A stretch of DNA of 50,996 nucleotides from Oscillospiraceae bacterium (GCA_017406005.1 JAFQZI010000129.1:1-50996), one strand, 5' to 3'. Numbered from the stretch's first letter, positions 23,141-32,237 are shown. Made by a program: numbers and translations. Notes: generated by a model not told the origin, from the sequence alone.

Positions 23141-24517
23141 TCACAATTCGGGTAGTTCCTGCAGAATCTCTTCCTGCCAGAAATTGTCGAAGCTGTCATG
23201 CAGCCTTCTCCAAGGCAGGGACGGAATGATGCGGATAGCCCAGGGCGGTATTTTGACAGAGAGCGGCGGTTCCTCCAGCAGGATAAATGCCGTTTCGTAA
23301 TTTGGGCGCTGTGTCGGATAGATTCCCATGCCGTCGGTAAAGTACAGGAGACCCCGCAGATTGGTGAAGCTCCCGGAAGCGACCAGATTATCCACATACT
23401 CAAACACGGGACGGAAATCCGTTGCACTGCCGCCGGAAAGAGTAAAATCCTCCATGTAACGCCGCAGTTCGTCCAGACTTGTAATCTTCTGATCGGAGCG
23501 GAGCTGATCATCGCACTGCAGGATATGGACGTTCAGCCTGCGGGTGAACGTGTCAGAGGAGCGCAGAATGGTATAGGTGCTTGCCAGGAACTCCCGCACC
23601 AGCGTACCGGAGGTGGACATGGAAGTGTCGATAGCTATAACAAAATCCTCAATGCGTTTTTCTTCACGGGTCTCAGGCGGCTCAATGAGCGGCATATTGC
23701 CGTAATGCTGCAACCCGTAAGTGTAATAAATATAGTCAAACGCGTTTGTGTCTGCATGGAGGACCTCCCGCCGGGTGGCAAAGCGTCGAAGGAATTTTCG
23801 GTAATCCACATCATCCCGGGCCGCAACGGAAAGCTGTTCCATCACATTTTCACCTCCCGAACCGCGCTCGGTCAGGAGACTATCCATTGCAGTCTGAGAA
23901 CGGGAAGCCGCATCCTGCCAGTGCTGATCCTGACGTTCGCTGCGCTCCTGCTCCTGTTTGTCCTCCAGATCCCATAAACTGTGCTCATCCATAGCAAAAA
24001 GGCGCTGCAAGTTTGCGATTTTGTATTCGGGCAGACGTTCCCGGAGGAGCATGCGGTAGATACCCTCAGCGCTCAAAACCTTCATCTCGCGGCGGCATTC
24101 GGTCAGAAAAAGCTCTCGTGCAGGGACCGAACGACGGGTTAGACAAGGGTAAGGAAGCGAATCAATCACACTCTCCACCGCAGCATCGCAGGCCAGATCC
24201 CAGAGAACCGCATCCCGGCCACGGCGCTTGGCCAGATGTCGGAACAGACAATGGAGCACCATATGCAGATTCAGGCGGGGTGAAAAACATGTGCTTTTCA
24301 GAAAACCTGCTGTGAGGAAAGAGGCGTTATAGTAAAGCATTTCCCCGTCAGTGGCTGCGCTTATGGTCATCTCATCTCCCGGCATGGGAACGAGGGTACA
24401 TAGCGGCCCGTTCAGATAGGGCAGAGCAAGGCATAGCTGCGTCCTGCCCGACAGCAGAATATCCTGCCCGACAGAGGATAGATTGTCGTTATTCATGGTG
24501 CCACTTTTACCATTCAT
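23141..24517 (-). CDS. VWA-domain protein with DUF2201-type putative metallopeptidase domain
   Basis: A 458-residue protein. The N-terminal half matches the DUF2201 'putative metallopeptidase' layout: NLHMVLHCLFRHLAKR, then WDLACDAAVESVIDSLPYP. The expected HExxH reads HMVLH, i.e. the catalytic glutamate is replaced by Met, so peptidase activity is doubtful. The C-terminal VWA domain has an intact MIDAS start, VIAIDTSMSTSG (about 294-305), and a later YFTDGMG. It forms the usual MoxR-VWA pair with the downstream ATPase. ATG 24517 is chosen; a TTG one codon earlier is possible. The ribosome site is poor, which fits expression by coupling from the upstream leucine-rich gene. Confidence 0.82.
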   Translation of the reverse strand: MNGKSGTMNNDNLSSVGQDILLSGRTQLCLALPYLNGPLCTLVPMPGDEMTISAATDGEMLYYNASFLTAGFLKSTCFSPRLNLHMVLHCLFRHLAKRRGRDAVLWDLACDAAVESVIDSLPYPCLTRRSVPARELFLTECRREMKVLSAEGIYRMLLRERLPEYKIANLQRLFAMDEHSLWDLEDKQEQERSERQDQHWQDAASRSQTAMDSLLTERGSGGENVMEQLSVAARDDVDYRKFLRRFATRREVLHADTNAFDYIYYTYGLQHYGNMPLIEPPETREEKRIEDFVIAIDTSMSTSGTLVREFLASTYTILRSSDTFTRRLNVHILQCDDQLRSDQKITSLDELRRYMEDFTLSGGSATDFRPVFEYVDNLVASGSFTNLRGLLYFTDGMGIYPTQRPNYETAFILLEEPPLSVKIPPWAIRIIPSLPWRRLHDSFDNFWQEEILQELPEL

Positions 24518-24560
24518 CAAGTTCTTTTACTACTCTTTCATCAGAAGGCATACCCGTTTT

Positions 24561-25535
24561 TTACAATTCAAAGGTTTTCGTTCTGCCCGCAGCAGGCCGT
24601 GTATGGCGCTTTTCCAGGAGGATAGCTGTGGCTTCGGTCATCTGCTGGATGCGAGACTCTTTGAGCGCCGAGTCCAGTGTTTCCATTTCAATTGTGCCAA
24701 GATCCAAAAGCATCCGCAGGCCGTCCATGTCTTTTCCCCGTAATGCCAGGGAGAGTGCTCTGCCGATATTTGCACACAGATACCCGGTATACTGCTCCCC
24801 TGCCTGTCTGCTCAGCCGGGTCGGATACCGGAGGCGATAATAAGCAAGATGCAACGCGCTTTCCTCCTCATGCTCATGAGCAATATAAGCAGGCCATAAC
24901 GCATCATAGTCCAAAGTCGACAGGGTCTTGTTACGAAAGACGCTGTGATAGGCATAGCCCCCGCCATTGATCTTGAGCTCGAAATGGTGTGCAGCGTTGT
25001 TCTCGATATAGTTTTCGATATATTCGGGAAAGATGAGACGAAGGATGCTCCCATCCGCTTCAAGGACAGTCGCGTCCAGCTCCTGCTGGAGGCTGCGCAC
25101 GATACAGGCAAGTGCCGGGCCCTGGCCCGGGCCGGTACGTCTGAGCTCCAGCCGGGAAAAGCTGCGGCAGTTCATGAAACTCGCACTGCCAGTGGAACAC
25201 AGATCATCGGAAAAATACAGTGTTTCCATAGATCGGAGATTCATAAAAGCATAATCGCCGATGTGCTGAAGCAAACGCGGCAGGGTCAGCTCTGTAATGT
25301 TTCTGTTATCCCAATCCCGGGATTCCGTACCGCCGAGGATACGCAATTCCTCTCCCTCCACAGGAGCTGCCCCTGCGGCAAGCGCACGATCCTGCAGCTT
25401 TGTGACGGGAAGGCCGAAGAGTTCGTCCGGCAGAGCAACTTTTCTATCGCAGGTCAAAGCCCGCAGGATGGTGATGCTATCCTTTTCACGCCGAATGGTG
25501 AGCCGCCAGTTTGTTAGTCCGCTGATTGTTTCCAA
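24561..25535 (-). CDS. Leucine-rich repeat (LRR_5-like) cytoplasmic protein of the MoxR-VWA cassette
   Basis: About 324 residues, no signal peptide. Residues roughly 35-140 carry LRR_5/BspA-like repeats (ITELTLPRLLQHIGDYAFMN...METLYFSDDL...ASFMNC), while the second half (about 160-300) is helical, with no family I recognise; SLALRGKDMDGLRMLLDLG looks ankyrin-like. Start: GGGAGAA sits nine bases before TTG 25535; an in-frame GTG at 25571 would add twelve residues but runs into the tRNA remnant and is less likely. It opens the three-gene cassette, 43 bases before the VWA gene. A target-recognition or scaffold role for the MoxR/VWA machine is inference only. Confidence 0.75.
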   Translation of the reverse strand: METISGLTNWRLTIRREKDSITILRALTCDRKVALPDELFGLPVTKLQDRALAAGAAPVEGEELRILGGTESRDWDNRNITELTLPRLLQHIGDYAFMNLRSMETLYFSDDLCSTGSASFMNCRSFSRLELRRTGPGQGPALACIVRSLQQELDATVLEADGSILRLIFPEYIENYIENNAAHHFELKINGGGYAYHSVFRNKTLSTLDYDALWPAYIAHEHEEESALHLAYYRLRYPTRLSRQAGEQYTGYLCANIGRALSLALRGKDMDGLRMLLDLGTIEMETLDSALKESRIQQMTEATAILLEKRHTRPAAGRTKTFEL

Positions 25536-25558
25536 GACATTCTTCTCCCGTAGACAAT

Positions 25559-25602
25559 AATCTGGAATCACGAGGCCTCTGGTTCAAGCATAGCCTCTCA
25601 AA
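25559..25602 (+). pseudogene. Decayed 3' half of a tRNA-Pro
   Basis: Bases 25561-25600 align without gaps to 21521-21560 of the tRNA-Pro gene from the anticodon loop to the acceptor end, 30 of 40 identical, including CTGG-ATCA, GAGGCC and CTGGTTCAAG. The 5' half is missing and the acceptor and T stems no longer pair well. Same orientation as the intact gene, 4.04 kb away. Confidence 0.6.
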
Positions 25603-25607
25603 TCCGG

Positions 25608-25651
25608 AAAAAGCCCTTAAGCCGCAGAGGCTTAAGAGCTTTTCTTTTTTC
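25608..25651 (+). terminator. Terminator behind the tRNA remnant
   Basis: AAGCCCTTAAGCC and GGCTTAAGAGCTT are inverted with one mismatch around GCAGA, followed by TTTCTTTTTTC. The tail matches that of the tRNA-Pro terminator. On the opposite strand it lies just beyond the stop of the zinc-ribbon membrane protein gene (25660), but lacks a T-tract there. Confidence 0.7.
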
Positions 25652-25659
25652 TTATCCGA

Positions 25660-27669
25660 TTATTCGGCAGGCTGGTATTCGCAAATCGTAAGCTCTGTGC
25701 CGTCAGCCACATAACGATAACTGTATATAAAATGATTGTTGATCTGGTTGATATACACGGTGAAATAGGTAGCGTCATCCGGCTGATAAATAAAATCGGT
25801 ACTGCCGAGGTCGGCTTTCAGCTCTACGGAATAGGTGCCATCATCATCGCCGAGGTGCAATGTTGCTTCATCCCCTTCGATTGTAATCTTCGGCGTAAAG
25901 GCCAGAAGATATTTATCATCCATAATACCTGCAGAATAAGGAATCAGCAGAGCATCCCCGCCGGTGAGCTCCCATCTTCTGCAATATGTGTAGTAAGTCA
26001 CAATCCAATCGGCATAGTTTTCCCGATTTGGAATCGGATCATCATAATCCTGAAGCCACCGATGGGCTTCTTCCAGTTTTCCAGCCGCCAGCAACTGATA
26101 AAACTCATATGTATAGTCCCCCGCTTCTCTCGCCCGGACAGCAAGATCCTTGCTGTCTTTATAGCCGCCAAGGGCTTCAAACTCCGCAGCTACAGCTTCG
26201 CACACCGGAATAAAGCCTTCCTGTGACGGGGCTTCTTCATATGTAAACTCAACACCGTCTCTCACAAAACACTGCTTAAGCTGATAGACGTTGTCACTGC
26301 CAAGAGCCGTAAGCACAGAGCCCGGCATGGAAACCTGTGATTTAACGGCTCTGTCGTTGCTGGGAATAATGAATATCCCTCTGGTTTTGTTTTCTTCACA
26401 GAAAGCAAGGGCTTCGGAAGCACGCCTGTAAAGGGCTTCTTTTGCCATTTCGGCAGAGTCTTTATATGTTCCGAGTGCAAGAAATGCATCCCTTGCGCCG
26501 AGGTACTCTCCCTCATCAAGAAGCTTGACCGCATCATTGTAGCGGCTGAGAATCTTTTTCTCTTCAAATTCCTCGAAAGCAGTGTTGATTTCTTTTACGC
26601 TCTCTTCCGCTGCCTGATAACTGCCGAGAGGTTCGAGCAGTTCCTTTGCTTTGCCATAAAGAAACATGCCGAGGTCTTCCGTATCGGGAACATCATTCCT
26701 GTTGAGGCCGATGAGAGGCAGCACGGAAGGATCCGATTTCTTTGCTCCTTCAAAAACCGCCATCGCTTTCTGATACTGCACACCCTTTTCCGCAAGCTCT
26801 TTCGCATCCAGATAGTCACCGAGCTGTAAAAACATCTCCTGCGCCTCATCATATTTGCCGGCTGAAAGAAGCGTCTGCGCATTGGAATAGGCCTCTCTCC
26901 TTGCGAGGAACGGAGGAACCGTAGAAAAGATCAATGCAGCGGCAAGCAAAATCGGCAGAATGATCATTGCTATTTTCAAAAGAAACCGGCCTTTATCCTT
27001 CTTCTTTTTCTGGGCATTCTCCTCTTCCTGCTTTTCTGCATCGGCACGCTTTCTGGCATCAGCCTTCAGTGTATCATAATTTACCTTCTGGAATGCATCC
27101 CTGTTGCGGCGGCAATTGTAGCATTTTTCTTTGTCATTGCGGTTGATGGCACCGCACGTACAGTACCAGATCTCCTTTTCAAGAAGAGGCATTACACAGC
27201 TGTCGCTTCCATAACGAGCGGTGAACATCTTTGCCGCTTCTTCTCCACCGAGGGCATCTTCCAGCGGTTTTGCACGACCGATCGGTTCAAAAGCCTTTTC
27301 GTTGTGCCAGCTGCTGTAGTCACCGAATGTCACTTCCGAGACAAACACCTGAAAAGAACGGACGTTATTATCCGGCATCGGGATCAGCTTTTTCCCTCCG
27401 AATTCCTGGTCATGAGCTACTTTCAGAGAATTGTACCGATAGATAACCTCCTGCGGATACGGCTCTCCCCATGGCCCATATGGCTGGATATAAACGGTTG
27501 CTGCAATGACTTCCCGCTCATCCAGATTGCGAAGGCGGAGATTAACAGACACCTTTTCCGAAAATCTGTCCATCACGAGAGTGCCTGCATAAACCAGCAC
27601 GGGAGCATCTTCCGTATAGAACGCTGTAGGCAATGCATAGAGTTCAATCTTTTTATTGTTGTCAGCCAT
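25660..27669 (-). CDS. Zinc-ribbon, single-pass membrane protein with TPR-like repeats
   Basis: A 669-residue protein of unrecognised family. Residues 1 to about 170 form a beta-rich domain (VNLRLRNLDEREVIAATVYIQPYGPWG). A RanBP2/zinc-ribbon motif WYCTCGAINRNDKEKCYNCR lies near 176-195, followed by a highly charged stretch and one membrane helix (about 228-250: FLLKIAMIILPILLAAALIF). Outside are repeats of the form A..LL..GKYDEAQEMFLQLGDYLDA and AVKLLDEGEYLGARDAFLALGTYKDS, TPR/SEL1-like, then a C-terminal beta domain (from about 590). AGAGGACGG precedes ATG 27669. Zinc-ribbon plus TM plus repeats is a common Clostridial architecture for sensors or scaffolds of envelope stress; function here unknown. 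It diverges from the polysaccharide genes. Confidence 0.72.
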   Translation of the reverse strand: MADNNKKIELYALPTAFYTEDAPVLVYAGTLVMDRFSEKVSVNLRLRNLDEREVIAATVYIQPYGPWGEPYPQEVIYRYNSLKVAHDQEFGGKKLIPMPDNNVRSFQVFVSEVTFGDYSSWHNEKAFEPIGRAKPLEDALGGEEAAKMFTARYGSDSCVMPLLEKEIWYCTCGAINRNDKEKCYNCRRNRDAFQKVNYDTLKADARKRADAEKQEEENAQKKKKDKGRFLLKIAMIILPILLAAALIFSTVPPFLARREAYSNAQTLLSAGKYDEAQEMFLQLGDYLDAKELAEKGVQYQKAMAVFEGAKKSDPSVLPLIGLNRNDVPDTEDLGMFLYGKAKELLEPLGSYQAAEESVKEINTAFEEFEEKKILSRYNDAVKLLDEGEYLGARDAFLALGTYKDSAEMAKEALYRRASEALAFCEENKTRGIFIIPSNDRAVKSQVSMPGSVLTALGSDNVYQLKQCFVRDGVEFTYEEAPSQEGFIPVCEAVAAEFEALGGYKDSKDLAVRAREAGDYTYEFYQLLAAGKLEEAHRWLQDYDDPIPNRENYADWIVTYYTYCRRWELTGGDALLIPYSAGIMDDKYLLAFTPKITIEGDEATLHLGDDDGTYSVELKADLGSTDFIYQPDDATYFTVYINQINNHFIYSYRYVADGTELTICEYQPAE

Positions 27670-27729
27670 TTAAAAACCGTCCTCTCTTCGTCAGTTCAAT
27701 TCCTGTGACAGCTTTTTTCTGTAGTTGAC

Positions 27730-27758
27730 ATAATAACACTTTTTGGTAAAGATTTCAA
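27730..27758 (-). promoter_or_regulatory. Sigma-A promoter of the zinc-ribbon membrane protein gene
   Basis: Minus strand TTGAAA (27758-27753), 17-base spacer, TATTAT (27735-27730), about 60 bases before the start. Confidence 0.75.
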
Positions 27759-27786
27759 CAGGGAACTTTAAAAGAATCGAAACAAA

Positions 27787-27817
27787 TTGACGATTGGCAA
27801 GGAAAAGGAATTATGAT
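27787..27817 (+). promoter_or_regulatory. Probable promoter of the O-antigen-ligase-like operon
   Basis: TTGACG (27787-27792) with TATGAT (27812-27817) at a long 19-base spacing, followed by an A/T-rich stretch; the start codon is at 27878 behind GTGGAGG. A second -10 (TATATT, 27817-27822) is possible. Confidence 0.5.
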
Positions 27818-27877
27818 ATATTATCAAAGGATAGTCCTCGGTTTTTTATTTCGGTATTCTGACGTGGAGGCAGCCTG

Positions 27878-29146
27878 ATGACAACCGTTTCAGTAAAACA
27901 CAGCTCCGGATGGGGAATCCTGAAAGAGTTTGTCATATGCATATTTATTGCGGGTGTTCTGCTGACGATGGATCGTTGTCTGGAGAATCTTTACTTCTAT
28001 TTCCTCTATGACACCGGGAAGCGTATTCTGGACCTCTTCATGGCTTTATATCTTCACGCTCACCGTTGGTTTACCATAATCATTCCTGTTTCTTTTCTCC
28101 TATGGGTATGTTACTGGAGATTTCATGTACGATATGGTTTACTATTACCCATAGGCATTTATTATATACTCAGTCTGCTTACTTCCCTCTCAGGAGAAGG
28201 ATTTCCCCCACGATGGCTCAACACGATGTTGTATCCTATGGCCATGATTTTGTTTGCGACGATTATGTGTTCCACTGAGCGAGGAGTAAGACGTTTTTGC
28301 CGTGTCGGATGTGATTTATATATTGTGTTGCTGGTACTCAACATGGCTTTCACACTCTTCCCACAACTCTATCACCTTTTCACGGACTGGGAGCCAGATT
28401 ATTTCATTTCTGCCGATAACCTGACAGGGTTTCCACTTCTCTTCGGGGCAATGTTAGCCCTGCTGGACCGGCATTTCAACCATAACAATGTACGGTGTGC
28501 GATCTATCTGGTGCTGTTTTTTGTGAATCAAGTGCTGATTCACTGCGGGAGTGCACTGATTGCAGGTGTGATTCTGGCAGGATATCTTGCTATTCCACAA
28601 GTAAAAAGGTGGGCACAGAACAAACCACTTTCCCTATTAATTGCAGTTTCAGTAGTTCTGTGTTTGCTGTTATGCGGGTTTGCAATCATTTACTGCAACT
28701 TCATCAGAGTGGAAGAGACCGTCGATGTATTTCTGCATCTGATCCATAAAGAATCCGTCTATGTACGGTTTATCATCTGGAACGGGACAGCAGCCCTTAT
28801 TGCCAGAAAGCCTCTGTTCGGATACGGGCTGGGCGAAAAAGCAGAGTTTTTCAACAGGCCGAAGACAACCCTCAGCTATAATGCACACAACGCCTATCTT
28901 CAGACGCTGTATGAGGGCGGACTGGTCACGACGTGTGCAGCGCTGGCAGTGTTGTTTTTGACATCGAGATTTCTGAAAAAGTGCAGGGACAGGGAACTAT
29001 CCGGATTATTCACAGTTCTGATTTTTGCGGAACTGATTATGATGGAGTCATCCATCACAAGCTGGTTTACCTGGTATCCTGTTTTTCTGATTGCACAGAT
29101 CGGCACTTTGCTGTGTTCTCTCCCAAGAGAAGGAGAAACAACATGA
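27878..29146 (+). CDS. O-antigen ligase/polymerase (Wzy)-like membrane protein
   Basis: A 422-residue protein with about ten membrane helices. The diagnostic region is near residues 305-345: ARKPLFGYGLGEKAEFF followed by YNAHNAYLQTLYEGGLV, the periplasmic loop of the O-antigen ligase/polymerase superfamily, whose His and Arg act in joining polyprenyl-linked glycans. Firmicute members polymerise or ligate exopolysaccharide, teichuronic or S-layer-type glycans on the outer face of the membrane. TGGAGG precedes ATG 27878. The stop overlaps the next gene's start (ATGA), so it works with the DUF6056-like protein. No flippase or other glycosyltransferases are adjacent. Confidence 0.85.
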   Translation: MTTVSVKHSSGWGILKEFVICIFIAGVLLTMDRCLENLYFYFLYDTGKRILDLFMALYLHAHRWFTIIIPVSFLLWVCYWRFHVRYGLLLPIGIYYILSLLTSLSGEGFPPRWLNTMLYPMAMILFATIMCSTERGVRRFCRVGCDLYIVLLVLNMAFTLFPQLYHLFTDWEPDYFISADNLTGFPLLFGAMLALLDRHFNHNNVRCAIYLVLFFVNQVLIHCGSALIAGVILAGYLAIPQVKRWAQNKPLSLLIAVSVVLCLLLCGFAIIYCNFIRVEETVDVFLHLIHKESVYVRFIIWNGTAALIARKPLFGYGLGEKAEFFNRPKTTLSYNAHNAYLQTLYEGGLVTTCAALAVLFLTSRFLKKCRDRELSGLFTVLIFAELIMMESSITSWFTWYPVFLIAQIGTLLCSLPREGETT

Positions 29147-30603
29147 AAAAGAATGCATTAGGGGCGAGAATCCCAAGCTGGGCCATTCTAATCGCTATGC
29201 TGGCAATACTAGGGATGATACTGATCCCTATGCTTGTGATAGCACACTACGATGTGCCTGCAGCAGACGACTTCAGCTTCAGCTGTGAGACGCATGCAGC
29301 TGTTATGTCAGGAGGATCGATTTTCGACGTAATAGCCGGGGCTGTGGAAAAAGCGGGAAAAGTATACTACACCTGGCAGGGCTCCTTCTCAGCGATTTTC
29401 CTGATGGCGTTTCAGCCGGCCGTATGGGGCCTTAGGCATTATGCACTTACCACGTGGATTATGGTATTTTCACTTCTGGGTAGTCTTTTCTATTTCTATG
29501 ACAGACTGCTACACGGAGTATTCGGGACATCAAAAAGCATTGCAGGAATCATCGCAGCCGTGACAAGCACTGCATGCACACAGTTTCTCCCCTCCCCGAA
29601 TCAGAGTTTTTACTGGTATAACGGAGCAGTATATTACACGTTTACTTTCGCTGTGATGCTCGTTTTGTTTGGCATCATGATCGGATATATGTTGCATGAT
29701 GGGGCACTGCGGATTGTGGCAGCCGCTTGTCTATGTGTAATTATCGGCGGCAGCAACTATATTACAGCGTTGTTTACAAGCATTTGCGGAACGCTGCTGA
29801 TTACCATTCTGATCTTGAAAAAAGATAAACGATTTCTTTGTCTTCTGATCCCTTACACAATTCTGCTTGCAGCGTTTGCCATAAGTATTATTGCTCCAGG
29901 GAATGCCGTGCGCCAAGAAAATTTCTCTGATCATCCGGGGGCAGTTGAGGCGGTTTTGCTTTCGTTTCACGCCGCAGGAAGAAATGCACTACATTGGGCA
30001 GATCTTCGGTTTGCGGCTTTTATGACTTTCCTGATTCCTATTTTATGGGAAGGTGCAGGGCAGAGCAATTTCTCCTTCCGTTTTCCGGGTGCTGCAAGTG
30101 CTTTCAGCTTCTGTCTTTTTGCCTCTCTCTTCACCCCACATCTCTTTGCAACGGGGAGTGACGGGCCAGAGCGGCTGAAAAACATTCTCTATTTTGCCTT
30201 TCTGATGTTCAGTGTTCTGAACCTTTTCTGGTGGCTCGGCTGGATGAAAGGAAAACGAAAAAGATCCCGCAGCACAAAGAACGGGATCTCTTTCGGGACG
30301 TTGGCTGGGTTTTCCACCGGGGCGTTGCTATGCCTTGGATGCGCCATGGTTTTCTTTCATGGAACGGCGACATCCGTTGCCGCATTGAGCGAGTTGAGAA
30401 GCGGTGAAGCAGGAGGCTATTTTACACAGGCATTGGAACGGCAGGAAATACTTGAAAACCCGGAGATAAAAGACTGTGAATTCTCTCCCTACACCAACAT
30501 GCCATATATTCTTTACTTTACGGACATGACCGAAGACCCGGCAGCTTACGAGAATCAGGACACAGCAAACTTTTACAGTAAGAACTCGATTGTTGTTCGA
30601 TAA
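29143..30603 (+). CDS. DUF6056-like polytopic membrane protein
   Basis: A 486-residue membrane protein with about eleven hydrophobic segments. After TM1 comes HYDVPAADDFSFSC, an acidic DD motif on the outer face like that of GT-C glycosyltransferases, and then YYTWQGSFSAIFLMAF, as in proteins gathered under DUF6056 (Gtr/GT-C-like, polyprenyl-phosphate sugar donors). From memory of the family, not from a search. Start ATG 29143 has AAGGAG at proper spacing and overlaps the upstream stop by four bases; a longer frame from 28933 runs inside the ligase gene and is rejected. Likely role: modifying a glycan made with the upstream ligase/polymerase. Ends in a terminator. Confidence 0.72.
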   Translation: MKKNALGARIPSWAILIAMLAILGMILIPMLVIAHYDVPAADDFSFSCETHAAVMSGGSIFDVIAGAVEKAGKVYYTWQGSFSAIFLMAFQPAVWGLRHYALTTWIMVFSLLGSLFYFYDRLLHGVFGTSKSIAGIIAAVTSTACTQFLPSPNQSFYWYNGAVYYTFTFAVMLVLFGIMIGYMLHDGALRIVAAACLCVIIGGSNYITALFTSICGTLLITILILKKDKRFLCLLIPYTILLAAFAISIIAPGNAVRQENFSDHPGAVEAVLLSFHAAGRNALHWADLRFAAFMTFLIPILWEGAGQSNFSFRFPGAASAFSFCLFASLFTPHLFATGSDGPERLKNILYFAFLMFSVLNLFWWLGWMKGKRKRSRSTKNGISFGTLAGFSTGALLCLGCAMVFFHGTATSVAALSELRSGEAGGYFTQALERQEILENPEIKDCEFSPYTNMPYILYFTDMTEDPAAYENQDTANFYSKNSIVVR

Positions 30604-30636
30604 GCGGTCATCAGCTTTTTTTCAAATACTTTTTTG

Positions 30637-30663
30637 CCTGCAGGTCATCTGCAGGTTCTTTTT
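30637..30663 (+). terminator. Terminator of the ligase/DUF6056 operon
   Basis: CCTGCAG (30637-30643) pairs with CTGCAGG (30649-30655), then TTCTTTTT. It overlaps the 3' end of the converging permease gene. Confidence 0.82.
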
Positions 30664-32237
30664 ATGCGGTAGATTCCTAACTTCATTATCACATTCACGA
30701 CAAGAATCAAAAGTGATATAAAGGCTGCACACTCCAGCTGCATCTGTCCTTCAAACTGGGGAATCATTAAGGATACCGGTTTATTGGATACATTTGCCAG
30801 AAAAGAGACTGCAGAGATCGTCATCATGCAGTTCACAAAAAAGTAACTGACCATTTCAAGAATGGTGCCCATCGACTGGGGAAGAATGATATCGAATATG
30901 ATCCTTGATCGGCGGATCCCCATGGTTGAGCCGACGTCTTCCAGATTCTCATTGATTTTCCCGAAGGTATTATAAATCATGAGATAGGGAGAGGCGAAAA
31001 AGTGTATTGAATTAACAAAAACAAGAATCGTAAATGTGCCATAAAGCAACGTGCCCTTGAAAAACATGATATAGGACAAGCCAAGCACTATCCCTGGGAT
31101 TGCAAGGGATGTGATTGACATCAGATGAAGAACATAAGATATCCTTGTCTTTTTTCTCGCTACCAGATATGCATTCATCACGGCAAGTATACTCCCCAGC
31201 ACCGATACAAGTACGGCTATAATCAGGGAATTTTTCAGATATCTCCATGCCCCCATTTGAACGGCTTGCCAAATGTTTTCCAACGAGAAAGAATTATCGA
31301 TCGGATATTTCTTTACAAAGCCAAGCACCGTAAATGAACCGATCGGAAGGAAAATGCACAGAATCACTAGGAAAATTACTATATAGGCAAACTTGTCACG
31401 CAATGGGTTTTCTTTGATGGAAAAGGGTTTACCTACATAGCCGGACCTGCCTTTTTCTCTCCCGGCAATGTCGAGAACACAGGCAACTATTGCAGGCGTC
31501 AGGAGGATCATGCCTATGACACTGCCTTTTCCGAAATCCAGCATGCCAATGACATCCTGATACATCATTACAGGCAAAGTGATGTACTTCCCTCCAATCA
31601 TAAGAGGGACTCCGTAATCTGTGACAATCATCGTAAATATCGCAAAAAACACAGAAATCAAAGGTTTTTTCAGGTAAGGCAGCGTTATAGCAAACAATTT
31701 GTCCTTTGATGACATACCCATCGTGGCAGCTGCTTCATAGGGAGTTCCGTCTTCATACTGCAAGACATCATACAGCATCAGATAGGCAACGGGAAAAGAA
31801 TAAAGCACCGACCCCATCACAATGCCAGGGAAGCCATAAATTCCTCCCTGCATTCCAAGTAGTCTGGCAATCCATCCATTCACGCCAAGGATAATGATAA
31901 GACCCATACCGTGAGAAATTGAAGGAATCAGCATGGGAACACATAACAGCGTATTGATCACTGTCTTGTGCCTGACGTTTGTTCTTGCCACACACCAGGA
32001 AAGTATGCCTGCCAAGCCGACGGATATCAACGTGGCACAGGAAGAAGCAGACAAAGACTGGAGCAGAGCCTTTTTAAATTTTCTCGCAGAAAGGATCGCA
32101 GATACATTCACTGTTGTCATAGTTGACAACATTTTCCCAAGCGGAAAGATAATAAATAACAGCCAGAAAACACATAGAAGGATTTTTAACCCTTCTGAGA
32201 ACTGCCATGTTCTCCTTTTCAATACCAGGTTATTCAT
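30645..32237 (-). CDS. ABC transporter permease, double-domain (Fe3+/phosphonate/polyamine type)
   Basis: A 530-residue permease with about twelve membrane helices and two complete inner-membrane-component domains in one chain. The EAA loops that contact the ATPase are visible: YEAAATMGMSSKDKLFAITLPYLKKP in the first half and NLEDVGSTMGIRRSRIIFDIILPQ in the second. Such fused permeases belong to FbpB-like ferric, or PhnU/PhnV-like 2-aminoethylphosphonate systems. The start overlaps the ATPase stop by four bases (ATGA at 32237-32234). Third gene of the substrate-binding protein, ATPase, permease operon. Confidence 0.9.
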   Translation of the reverse strand: MNNLVLKRRTWQFSEGLKILLCVFWLLFIIFPLGKMLSTMTTVNVSAILSARKFKKALLQSLSASSCATLISVGLAGILSWCVARTNVRHKTVINTLLCVPMLIPSISHGMGLIIILGVNGWIARLLGMQGGIYGFPGIVMGSVLYSFPVAYLMLYDVLQYEDGTPYEAAATMGMSSKDKLFAITLPYLKKPLISVFFAIFTMIVTDYGVPLMIGGKYITLPVMMYQDVIGMLDFGKGSVIGMILLTPAIVACVLDIAGREKGRSGYVGKPFSIKENPLRDKFAYIVIFLVILCIFLPIGSFTVLGFVKKYPIDNSFSLENIWQAVQMGAWRYLKNSLIIAVLVSVLGSILAVMNAYLVARKKTRISYVLHLMSITSLAIPGIVLGLSYIMFFKGTLLYGTFTILVFVNSIHFFASPYLMIYNTFGKINENLEDVGSTMGIRRSRIIFDIILPQSMGTILEMVSYFFVNCMMTISAVSFLANVSNKPVSLMIPQFEGQMQLECAAFISLLILVVNVIMKLGIYRIKRTCR

